Assembly: GCA_041908065.1 (NCBI GenBank)
Contig: JAYRGC010000056.1
Coordinates: 1-28,650 of the forward strand
Reading direction: 5' to 3'
Origin: JAYRGC01 sp041908065
GTDB lineage: Bacteria > Pseudomonadota > Alphaproteobacteria > UBA9219
DNA length: 28,650 bases
Shown: positions 6,766 through 14,295 of the stretch, piece after piece
Numbering within the stretch: the stretch's first letter is position 1
Layout: each line of letters starts with the position of its first letter
The notes under the pieces: model-generated
Database searches by the model: none
The model's input: only the letters and a program-made list of their open reading frames with translations
What the model was told of the DNA's origin: nothing
Position numbers and translations under genes: made by a program

Positions 6766-9351
6766 ATGATTAAACCGGCGATAACCTCGATCGTTTCCTT
6801 TTGCCGCGTTCATGCCGCCTTGGTCGTCTTAGCCATGGCTGCGGCCACGGCTGGAATGGGGTGGTACGTCGCCACGCATTTTTCCATCAGCACCGATGTC
6901 GACCGCCTGTTGTCGGAGGATTTGGATTGGCGGCGGCAGGAGGCGGAGTTGGAAAAGGCTTTTCCGCATAAGACCGACATGCTGGTGGTGGTGGTGGACG
7001 GCGAGACCCCCGACGCGGCGGAAGACGCGGCGGCGCGGCTGGCCGAAAAGATGGCGGCGGCTTCCGATTCCTTCCGTGACGTCAGAAGGCCGGAGTCCGC
7101 AGATTTTTTCCGCAAAAACGGGTTGCTGTTTTTATCGGAGGAAAAGCTCGGCGCGATGCTGGAGGCCTTGGTGCAATCCCAGCCCTTGATAGGATCTTTG
7201 GCGGCGGACATGTCGCTGCGCGGGCTGGCGGGAACCTTCGGCTTGATGATGGAGGGGTTGCGGCGCGGCGAGGCCGATTACGCGGCCATAGCCAAGCCGC
7301 TGGAGCTGATGGCGGCGGCGGTGGAATCGGTGGAAAACGGAAACGACAGGATTTTGCCGTGGCGGATGATGATGTCGGCTGAGGCTCCGCAGCCCAGGGA
7401 TCTCCGCAAGTTCATCCTGACCCGACCGGTTTTGGATTACGGCGAGCTGTCGCCCGGACACGCCGCGTCCAAGCACGCGCGCGCCATGGCGGCCGAGCTG
7501 GGGTTGACGCCGGAGCGCGGGGTTCGCGTGCGCCTGACCGGAAAGGTGGCCTTGAACGACGAGGAATTCGCCAGCGTGGCCGACGGAACCGGATGGGCTA
7601 CGGCGGCTTCGGGAATTATGGTGCTGTTCATACTGTTCATGGCGTTGCGTTCGGCGCGGCTGATAATCCCCATACTGTTGACGCTTATTTGCGGGTTGGC
7701 GGCCACTACCGCCTTCGCCATGCTGGCCGTGGGATCGCTGAACCTTATCTCGGTCGCGTTCGCGGTGATGTTCGTCGGCATCGCCGTCGATTTCGGCATT
7801 CAGTTCGGGGTGCGGTACCGCGATCAACGCCACCGCGAACCGGACGAGAAAAAGGCCATGCTGGCCACCGCCGGAATCGTCGCCATTCCATTGGCCATGG
7901 CCGCGATGTCCACTGCGGTTGGGTTTCTGGCTTTTACTCCCACGGATTACAGGGGCGTGGCCGAGCTTGGGTTGATAGCGGGGGCGGGGATGGTTATCGC
8001 CTTCGTTCTCAACATCACTTTGTTGCCCGCGCTTTTGACGCTGTTCAAGCCGTTGCCGGAACCGGAGAGCGTGGGCTTCGCGTGGGCTGCGCCCGCCGAC
8101 AAATTTCTGGCGCGCCATCGCAAGCCGGTTTTGACGATGGCAGTTGTCGTCGGTTTGGCGGCGTTGTTGCCCGCGTCCCAGCTGCGTTTCGATTTCGATC
8201 CGCTTAATCTCAAGGACGCGAAAACGGAGTCGGTTTCGACCCTTTTTGACCTTATGCGCGATCCCGACGCCAGCCCGTATACCATCGAGATATTGCGTCC
8301 GTCTTTGGACGAAGCCGCCGCGTTGGCGGCCAAGCTGTCGGAATTGGGGGAGGTGAAGCGCGCCATGACGTTGCGCTCGTTCGTTCCCGAAGATCAGGAC
8401 AAGAAGCTGGCTTTGATTGCCGACGCCGCGTTTCTCCTTTTGCCTACGTTGTCTCCGGTCGGGAATGCGGCGGCGGCCACGGATGCCGACAATATCGCGG
8501 CGTTGCGCGAGATGGCGCGAGAATTGCGGGCGATGGGCGACGATCGCGCCGAAGCGCGGCGGTTGGCGGCGGCTTTGGACACGGCGTTGGCTAAGGCGGA
8601 AGGGGAGCGTGGTGGCGACGTCCTGCGACGCTTGGATTTCGTCCTGTTGTCGGGGATGCGTTCGCTGTTGCCCACATTGCGCGAGGCTTTGGCCGCGGAA
8701 AAGGCGAGCGAGAGCGACATAACTGCGGATTTGGCGCGGGATTGGATCGCCTCCGATGGACGCGCCAAAATAGAGGTCTACCCCAAAGGGGACGCCAGAG
8801 ATCACGCCGTTCTTACGGCTTTCACCGACGCAGTGCGGAAGGTTGCTCCTGATGCTGGTGGCGCGCCGGTGTCGATACAAGAATCCGGACGCACGGTGAC
8901 CTCGGCTTTTTTCAACGCCGGAATTTTGGCGATACTGGCGATAGGCGCGTTGGGGTGGCTCGCGCTTAGAAATATTTGGGATGTTGCATTTATGCTGCTA
9001 CCCCTGCTTCTTGCTGGAACGTTGACGTTGGCGACGATGGTAATAATCGATTTACCATTGAACTTCGCCAACATAATATCGTTACCGTTATTGCTTAGTC
9101 TTGGCGTGTCTTATTCTGTATATTTCGTCGCTTATCGCCGCGCCGGAATGCGTTCTCCTTTGCAGTCCAGCATGGCGCGCGCGGTGCTTTTCAGCGCGGC
9201 CACGACTCTGGTCGCGTTCGGCAGTTTGTCGTTTTCTCCTCATCCTGGAACCAGCGGCATGGGGGAATTATTAACCATTGCGCTGTTATACTCCCTTTCA
9301 TGCGTTTTTCTGGTATTTCCTGCCTTGCCTGAAAAACGATTGTCTGCTTAA
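6766..9351 (+). CDS. hpnN: HpnN-like hopanoid RND/MMPL transporter
   Basis: This 861-aa inner-membrane protein has the size and layout of HpnN, the RND-superfamily protein needed to move hopanoids to the outer membrane. One membrane segment at about residues 14-34 is followed by a large periplasmic loop with the ISTDVDRLLSEDLDWR motif. A bundle of segments follows at about 275-435 with the family motif GIAVDFGIQFGVRYRD. A second loop and a second bundle at about 720-850 contain LLSLGVSYSVYFVAYRR. The ATG has AAGGA about 10 bases upstream. MlaA follows 58 bp downstream. No hopanoid biosynthesis genes or hpnM are in the window, so substrate is assigned by family only. Another MMPL lipid exporter remains possible. 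Base composition becomes AT-richer near 8970-9140. Confidence 0.85.
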   Translation: MIKPAITSIVSFCRVHAALVVLAMAAATAGMGWYVATHFSISTDVDRLLSEDLDWRRQEAELEKAFPHKTDMLVVVVDGETPDAAEDAAARLAEKMAAASDSFRDVRRPESADFFRKNGLLFLSEEKLGAMLEALVQSQPLIGSLAADMSLRGLAGTFGLMMEGLRRGEADYAAIAKPLELMAAAVESVENGNDRILPWRMMMSAEAPQPRDLRKFILTRPVLDYGELSPGHAASKHARAMAAELGLTPERGVRVRLTGKVALNDEEFASVADGTGWATAASGIMVLFILFMALRSARLIIPILLTLICGLAATTAFAMLAVGSLNLISVAFAVMFVGIAVDFGIQFGVRYRDQRHREPDEKKAMLATAGIVAIPLAMAAMSTAVGFLAFTPTDYRGVAELGLIAGAGMVIAFVLNITLLPALLTLFKPLPEPESVGFAWAAPADKFLARHRKPVLTMAVVVGLAALLPASQLRFDFDPLNLKDAKTESVSTLFDLMRDPDASPYTIEILRPSLDEAAALAAKLSELGEVKRAMTLRSFVPEDQDKKLALIADAAFLLLPTLSPVGNAAAATDADNIAALREMARELRAMGDDRAEARRLAAALDTALAKAEGERGGDVLRRLDFVLLSGMRSLLPTLREALAAEKASESDITADLARDWIASDGRAKIEVYPKGDARDHAVLTAFTDAVRKVAPDAGGAPVSIQESGRTVTSAFFNAGILAILAIGALGWLALRNIWDVAFMLLPLLLAGTLTLATMVIIDLPLNFANIISLPLLLSLGVSYSVYFVAYRRAGMRSPLQSSMARAVLFSAATTLVAFGSLSFSPHPGTSGMGELLTIALLYSLSCVFLVFPALPEKRLSA

Positions 9352-9409
9352 ACTCGCCTTGGATACGACGATTCCGCATCTACCCTTTAAACCTTGAGGA
9401 AAGAAAATT

Positions 9410-10198
9410 ATGACGCGCCGCCCAGCTATTGCCGTTTTGGCTATTTCCGCCGTTTTGGCTCTTTCGGCCTGTTCTTCGATGCCGCAGACTCCGGCGGAGA
9501 AGGCCGAATACAAGGCCACTAACGATCCCATCGAACCGTTCAACCGCGCCGTGTTCGACGTGAACGATTTCCTTGACAGGCTGTTGATTCGCCCGCTTGC
9601 CGAGTTGTATCGCATCACCGTTCCGCCTCCATTGCGCGATCGCGTGGCCGGCATAATCAAGAACATGTCCGAGCCGGTCGTGTTCGCCAACAATTTGATG
9701 CAAGGCGAGGTAAGCCGCGCCGGAACCACCCTCGGACGCTTTGCCGTAAACACCACTTTGGGCGTCGGCGGTATGTTCGAAGTGGCCAACGAATTCAACC
9801 TGAAACGCCAACGCGGCGACTTCGGCCAGACGTTGCACGTTTGGGGCGCGGGTTCGGGTCCTTACATCGTGTTGCCGCTTTTCGGGCCGTCCTCGGTGCG
9901 TGACGCCATCGGTCTGGGGGTAGACACCCTGATGTCGCCGTGGAAGTACATCGTGGCTTTCGGCGGCGATACCGTGGAAACAATGTTCACCGTGTCCGAC
10001 ACGACGGCTTCGGCCCTCGTCAGGCGCGAGGAGAACATCGAGGGTCTGGACGCTCTGCGTCAGGGGTCGATAGACTTCTACGCTCAGATGCGTAGCGTGT
10101 ATCGTCAGCATCGCGCCAAGGAGCTGGGCATCAAGACCGCTTCCTCGCCGATGTTCGAAGATTACGATGCCACCTATACCGAGCCGCTGTTGCAGTAA
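9410..10198 (+). CDS. mlaA: MlaA (VacJ) outer-membrane phospholipid-asymmetry lipoprotein
   Basis: This 262-aa lipoprotein belongs to the MlaA/VacJ family, which removes misplaced phospholipids from the outer leaflet of the outer membrane. The lipobox is LSAC with the lipidated cysteine at residue 21. The family core is intact: NDPIEPFNRAVFDVND, a central NTTLGVGGMFEVA and a GPYIVLPLFGPSSVRD segment. The last residues, about 235-262, are a variable tail. The ATG follows TGAGGAAAG. It lies 58 bp after hpnN and ends at a strong terminator, so hpnN-mlaA is probably one unit devoted to outer-membrane lipid traffic. The MlaBCDEF transporter genes are not in the window. Confidence 0.95.
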   Translation: MTRRPAIAVLAISAVLALSACSSMPQTPAEKAEYKATNDPIEPFNRAVFDVNDFLDRLLIRPLAELYRITVPPPLRDRVAGIIKNMSEPVVFANNLMQGEVSRAGTTLGRFAVNTTLGVGGMFEVANEFNLKRQRGDFGQTLHVWGAGSGPYIVLPLFGPSSVRDAIGLGVDTLMSPWKYIVAFGGDTVETMFTVSDTTASALVRREENIEGLDALRQGSIDFYAQMRSVYRQHRAKELGIKTASSPMFEDYDATYTEPLLQ

Positions 10199-10217
10199 GG
10201 TTGGTTGGTTCTGTTTC

Positions 10218-10255
10218 AAAGGCCGACGCGTTTCGCGCGTCGGCCTTTTTCTTTT
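10218..10255 (+). terminator. Rho-independent terminator after mlaA
   Basis: AAAGGCCGACGCG (10218-10230) pairs perfectly with CGCGTCGGCCTTT (10236-10248) around a five-base loop and leads into a T-rich tail. It begins 20 bases after the mlaA stop. Confidence 0.92.
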
Positions 10256-10278
10256 GCGGCGGAGCGCGGGGAAACTTG

Positions 10279-10526
10279 GCTCTTATGTAAAACGGGTAGG
10301 TATTACTTTCCCAAAAGGCCGTCATTGCGAGCCGCCACCCTTTGGTTTGGACAGCGTTGAGCGCTGTCGGGTGGCGAAGCAATCTAGACTTTATAGAGCA
10401 ACGGCACTGGATTGCTTCGCCGCCAAGGGGCGGCTCGCAATGACGGCCTTTGGCTGTAACTTCGCAAATGACGGTGATTGTCATTGCGTTTGCATGTAAA
10501 ATTATCCACCCATTTTGCGTAAGAGC
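10279..10526. mobile_element. MITE-like element with terminal inverted repeats (copy C, complete)
   Basis: This 248-bp element occupies most of the gap between mlaA and the next lipoprotein. The left end reads GCTCTTATGTAAAACGGG then TAGGTATTAC. The right end (10498-10526) reads AAAATTATCCACCCATTTTG then CGTAAGAGC. These are imperfect reverse complements. The cloverleaf core lies at 10321-10444. The right end stops 22 bases before the start of the cysteine-rich lipoprotein, so it must form part of that gene's promoter or leader. No transposase is present. Confidence 0.7.
10321..10444. repeat. Cloverleaf palindromic repeat core (copy C)
   Basis: It has the same architecture as the core at 2223-2346, with outer arms GTCATTGCGAG/CTCGCAATGAC. 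The left side arm is the long type, with GACAGCG-TTGAG-CGCTGTC, and the right hairpin is GCCGCC-AAGG-GGCGGC. The left inner arm reads GAAGCAATCTA, with one change against TGGATTGCTTC. Confidence 0.85.
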
Positions 10527-10548
10527 GAACTGATGTAAGATCCGCGCC

Positions 10549-10956
10549 ATGAACGCATTCAGAGATTCCCGTTTATGGTTCGCCGTGGCGTTGGTTGCGG
10601 CGGTGTTGGCGGTTTCTGCCTGTTCGGTTTCGAAGGGCGGGGGGGAAAAGTCGCGTTATGTGCCGCCTTCCACCGCAGGGGGGAAGGCGTGCGCCGATCA
10701 ATGCGGAAAGGCGCGCTTTCATTGCGTTTCCTATTGCAGCTTCAGCGAAAAGCAATGCAACCAAGAGATGCAAGCCCAAGCCATAAGGGATTACGAGCAA
10801 TACATGCGCGATCAATTCAGATCCCGCGCCGCTTCCGAGCTTTTGCCACGCGATTTTGAAAGGCCGGAGAAATGCTCGACGTTGTCGTGCGCCCAAGATT
10901 GCGAGGACGACTACCGCGAGTGTTACGTGAATTGCGGGGGAAAGATTGAAGAGTGA
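10549..10956 (+). CDS. Cysteine-rich lipoprotein with duplicated CX3CX6CX3C motif
   Basis: This 135-aa protein is not recognised as a known family. A signal sequence (residues about 9-24) ends in a lipobox AVSAC, with the lipidated cysteine at residue 25. The mature part has ten more cysteines. Two blocks have identical spacing: Cys48-52-59-63 and Cys114-118-125-129. Cys70 and Cys109 sit just inside them, giving a nearly mirror-like arrangement. The part between (71-108) is helical and charged. The spacing suggests two disulfide-stapled helical hairpins in the periplasm; metal binding is an alternative. The start codon is 22 bases from a repeat element and its ribosome-binding site is poor. 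Pyruvate kinase follows 108 bp downstream, with no clear functional link. Confidence 0.75.
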   Translation: MNAFRDSRLWFAVALVAAVLAVSACSVSKGGGEKSRYVPPSTAGGKACADQCGKARFHCVSYCSFSEKQCNQEMQAQAIRDYEQYMRDQFRSRAASELLPRDFERPEKCSTLSCAQDCEDDYRECYVNCGGKIEE

Positions 10957-11064
10957 TCCGCTCGCGGCTTTGTTAAATTCGTAAAAAGCGTCTAGCGCAT
11001 TCGTGAGGATTCGTGCGACAACGCTGTTATCGTGATGAAAAATGAAAGGGAAGAGGACTACAGC

Positions 11065-12519
11065 ATGAGCAATGACAAAAATGCGAAAGACAACAATGCC
11101 AGCCACCGCGGACGCTTGACCAAAATCGTCGCCACTTTGGGGCCGACCTCGTCGTCCAAGGAAAAGATACGCGAATTGCATATGGCCGGAGCCGATGTTT
11201 TTCGTCTTAACTTCAGCCACGGAACCGCTGACGATCATCGCGCCCGCATGAAGGCCATTCGCGAGATCGAGTCCGAAATAGGCCGCCCGATAGCCGTGTT
11301 GGCCGATTTGCAGGGGCCGAAGCTGCGGTTGGGCACTTTCGCCAACGGTCCGGTGACGATAGAGGCCGGACAGAAATTCCGCCTCGATATGGACAGCAAG
11401 CCCGGGGACAGCACTCGCGCCTACATGCCGCATCCGGAGATATTCGCGGCCATCGACAAGGGCAGCGTGTTGTTGCTGGACGACGGCAAGGTGCGGCTGC
11501 GGGTTCTGGAAAAGGGCGCGGATTACGCGGTGACCGAGGTCGAGGCCGGAAGCAAGCTGTCGGATCGCAAGGGCGTGAACGTGCCGGACGCGGTGTTGCC
11601 GCTTTCGCCTCTGACCAAGAAGGATCTGGCCGATTTGGAAGTCGCGTTGGAAATTGGCGCGGACTGGATCGCCTTGTCGTTCGTGCAGAAACCCGAAGAC
11701 GTGGCGGAAGCCAAGCGGTTGGTGAAAGGCCGCGCCGCCGTGCTGGCCAAGTTGGAAAAGCCGTCGGCCATACAAAGCCTGTCGCCGATAATAGAGTTGG
11801 CCGACGGCGTAATGGTGGCTCGCGGCGATTTGGGCGTGGAGATGCCGCCCGAAGACGTGCCTAGCATTCAACGCCGTATCGTCAGGGAGGCTCGTCGCGC
11901 CGGAAAGCCGGTCATCGTCGCCACCCAGATGCTGGAGTCGATGATAAGCGCGCCTACGCCTACCCGCGCCGAGGCTTCCGACGTGGCGACGGCGGTTTAC
12001 GATGGAGCCGACGCCGTCATGCTTTCGGCGGAAACCGCCAGCGGCGAATATCCTACCGAAGCGGTGAAGATTATGGATCGCATCGCCCGTCGCACGCAGG
12101 ATGACCCATCCTATCATACTGGACTGGCGGCGCAGCATCCCGATCTTCAGCACACTTCCGCCGACGCCATCACGGCGGCGGCGCGGCAGGTGGCGGAAAC
12201 GGTGCGGGCAGTGGCCATCGTCACCTACACCACCTATGGTTCGACCACGCTGCGCGCCGCCCGCGAAAGGCCGGAAGTTCCGGTCGTGGGACTGACCTCG
12301 AAGATCGAGACCGCCAGACGTTTGGTCTTGTCGTTCGGCGTTCATGCGGTTCACACCGCCGACGTGGCCAATTTCGGCGAGATGGTGCAAAAGGCTGTGC
12401 AGATAGCCAGTTGCGACGGTCTGGCCAAGGACGGGCAGGCGTTGGTCATAACCGCCGGCGTTCCTTTCGGCACGCCGGGCAGCACGAACGTGCTTCGGAT
12501 CGCCAGAGTAGGGGAATAG
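11065..12519 (+). CDS. pyk: Pyruvate kinase
   Basis: This 484-aa enzyme converts phosphoenolpyruvate and ADP to pyruvate and ATP, the last step of glycolysis. N-terminal KIVATLGPTSSSKEKI and FRLNFSHG are typical. The active-site helix region is LAKLEKPSAIQ, the B domain is intact, and the signature ATQMLESMI...PTRAEASDVATAVYDGADAVMLSAETA is complete. The C-terminal regulatory domain runs to the end. A GTG at 11032 is in frame, but the ATG at 11065 has AGAGGA seven bases upstream and is chosen. The TPR-glycosyltransferase gene begins 13 bases after the stop, so the two are probably co-transcribed. Confidence 0.95.
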   Translation: MSNDKNAKDNNASHRGRLTKIVATLGPTSSSKEKIRELHMAGADVFRLNFSHGTADDHRARMKAIREIESEIGRPIAVLADLQGPKLRLGTFANGPVTIEAGQKFRLDMDSKPGDSTRAYMPHPEIFAAIDKGSVLLLDDGKVRLRVLEKGADYAVTEVEAGSKLSDRKGVNVPDAVLPLSPLTKKDLADLEVALEIGADWIALSFVQKPEDVAEAKRLVKGRAAVLAKLEKPSAIQSLSPIIELADGVMVARGDLGVEMPPEDVPSIQRRIVREARRAGKPVIVATQMLESMISAPTPTRAEASDVATAVYDGADAVMLSAETASGEYPTEAVKIMDRIARRTQDDPSYHTGLAAQHPDLQHTSADAITAAARQVAETVRAVAIVTYTTYGSTTLRAARERPEVPVVGLTSKIETARRLVLSFGVHAVHTADVANFGEMVQKAVQIASCDGLAKDGQALVITAGVPFGTPGSTNVLRIARVGE

Positions 12520-12531
12520 TCGGGTTCTTGC

Positions 12532-14142
12532 ATGCCGGATAAAGCCGGAGAAACGCTGGCTCGCGCCGTGGCGGCGCATAATTGTGGCGACCTTGCCGCC
12601 GCCGAGCGGCTTTACCGCGCCGCGCTGGAGGTTGCTCCGAACGATGCCGATGCTTTAGCTTTGCTCGGCAAGGCTTTGGATTCCAACGGAAAGCACGCGG
12701 AGGCGGCCGACAATATCAGACAGGCCATCGCGGTGGATCCCTCCGCCGCCTTGTTCCATTTCTATCTTGCGGGGGTGGAGGAAAACCTAGGCGATATTCC
12801 TCGCGCCATCGCTTCGTTGCGGCGGGCGACTGAGCTGCAACCGCGCTATGGCGAGGCTTGGGTGGATATTTGCCGCTTGAGCTTGGCCATAGGTGATTTG
12901 GATTCCGCCGCCTATGCCGGACGCACGGCGGTTGAGCTTCAGCCCGCCAATGCCAAGGCGTGGTTTTATCAGGGTTTATGCCTAAGCCGCGCCGAACGGC
13001 ACGAGGAGGCTTTGGCCGCCTATAGGAAAGCCGGAGAATTGCAGCCGGACGCTCTGGAGATATTCGACAATATAGGACTGACGCTGCAAGCGTTGCGGCG
13101 GTATCCGGAAGCTGTCGCGGCGTTTAATGAATTGCTGCGGCGTTCGGGGCAATGGCTGGACGACGACGAGCTTGTCCGCGCCGAGGAAAGCCGCATCGGG
13201 GCTTGGCACTACCACCTGTCGCAGGTCGAGCTTTTGACCGGCGATTACCGGCGCGGTTTCGCGCGTTACCGCTCGCGTTTCAACGCTCTGGCATGGCGCA
13301 AGCGGCCGCCTTATCCGTGGCCGTTGTGGCGCGGAGAGAATTTGTCCGGCAAAACCGTTCTGGTTTACGAGGAACAGGGGCTGGGCGATTGCCTTATGTT
13401 TTGCCGCTATTTGCCTAAACTGAAGGCGATGGGTGCTAGGGTCTTGATTTCGGTTCCGCGTCCTCTGGCGGCGTTGCTGAGAGGATGGGCGGGCGCGGAC
13501 TCCGTTTTCGTTCGCGGCGAGGAAATAACCGAACCTTGCGATTTCTGCGCCTCGTTTTTCGACCTGCCTTACGGTTTTGGCACTTCCGTTGACGAAGTTC
13601 CCGCCGATACGCCTTATCTTCCTTTGCCGTTCCCGACCGCCTTGCCGGATGCGGCAAAAGCCGATGCTGCCGAAGAAATCAAGGTAGGAGTGGTGTGGGC
13701 TGGTTCGCCGTCTTTCGGAACCGACGCCTTGCGAAGCGTTCCGTTGAAGGTTTTCGCGACTATGTTCCCGGTCAAAGGGGCGAGGTTTTTCAGCCTTAAC
13801 CGTGACAAGCGCGACGGCGACGAAGCCATTCTGGCGGCATCGGGCGTCGCCGATTTGTCCCCTGAAGTGAAAGATTTTCGCGACGTTGCCGGATTTGTCG
13901 CCGCCTTGGATCTGATAATTTGCTGCGATACTGCCATCGCTCATTTGGCCGGAGGCATGGGCAAGGAAGTCTGGGTTTTGATCCCTTACGCGCCGGACTG
14001 GAGGTGGAAGCCGGAAGGGGAAAGCGCGCCGTGGTATCCGCGCTCGGTAATTTTCCGCCAGAAAAATGCGGGCGATTGGGGGGAGGTCGTGGCAAGGGTC
14101 GCTTCCGCGCTTGCCGTTGCCGCGTCGGAAAAAATCCCTTAA
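12532..14142 (+). CDS. TPR protein with C-terminal glycosyltransferase-like domain
   Basis: This 536-aa protein combines about six tetratricopeptide repeats (residues about 5-210) with a C-terminal GT-B-type domain (about 265-530). The TPR part shows repeated patterns such as GDLAAAERLYRAALEVAPND and RHEEALAAYRKAGELQPDA. The C-terminal part has TVLVYEEQGLGDCLMFCRYL (near 273), GVVWAGSPSF, and DTAIAHLAGGMGKEVWVL (near 465), resembling heptosyltransferase-like/GT9 and TPR-linked transferases. No signal peptide or membrane segment is visible. A role in modifying cell-surface sugar or protein is inferred; donor and acceptor are unknown. It follows pyk by 13 bases, a spacing that suggests co-transcription, although there is no metabolic reason evident for the pairing. 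Confidence 0.85.
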   Translation: MPDKAGETLARAVAAHNCGDLAAAERLYRAALEVAPNDADALALLGKALDSNGKHAEAADNIRQAIAVDPSAALFHFYLAGVEENLGDIPRAIASLRRATELQPRYGEAWVDICRLSLAIGDLDSAAYAGRTAVELQPANAKAWFYQGLCLSRAERHEEALAAYRKAGELQPDALEIFDNIGLTLQALRRYPEAVAAFNELLRRSGQWLDDDELVRAEESRIGAWHYHLSQVELLTGDYRRGFARYRSRFNALAWRKRPPYPWPLWRGENLSGKTVLVYEEQGLGDCLMFCRYLPKLKAMGARVLISVPRPLAALLRGWAGADSVFVRGEEITEPCDFCASFFDLPYGFGTSVDEVPADTPYLPLPFPTALPDAAKADAAEEIKVGVVWAGSPSFGTDALRSVPLKVFATMFPVKGARFFSLNRDKRDGDEAILAASGVADLSPEVKDFRDVAGFVAALDLIICCDTAIAHLAGGMGKEVWVLIPYAPDWRWKPEGESAPWYPRSVIFRQKNAGDWGEVVARVASALAVAASEKIP

Positions 14143-14295
14143 CAATGGCGAGGTTTTGGTTATCATTCGCGAAGGTCGGAGAATTAGCCTACTATTCAAA
14201 ATCTGAAATATCCGGTTCAGTCCTTTGAAATCGGCAAATGCACGCTTAAATCCAACCAACAGAGGGCGGTCGCCCGTTCGGGGCCGCGTCGCGCG

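Noticed and set aside
7132..8880. 582-codon minus-strand frame opposite hpnN
   Set aside because: Antisense shadow of a recognised membrane protein; the translation is Arg/Gln/His-rich without domains.
10573..12579. 668-codon minus-strand frame opposite the lipoprotein and pyruvate kinase
   Set aside because: It runs antisense across two real genes and the gap between them. The translation is low-complexity His/Arg/Gly-rich and matches nothing known.
14143..14295. Promoter for sucA (TTGAAA at 14225 with TAAATC downstream)
   Set aside because: The -10 match is poor and the spacing is 16, so it is too weak to list as a feature.
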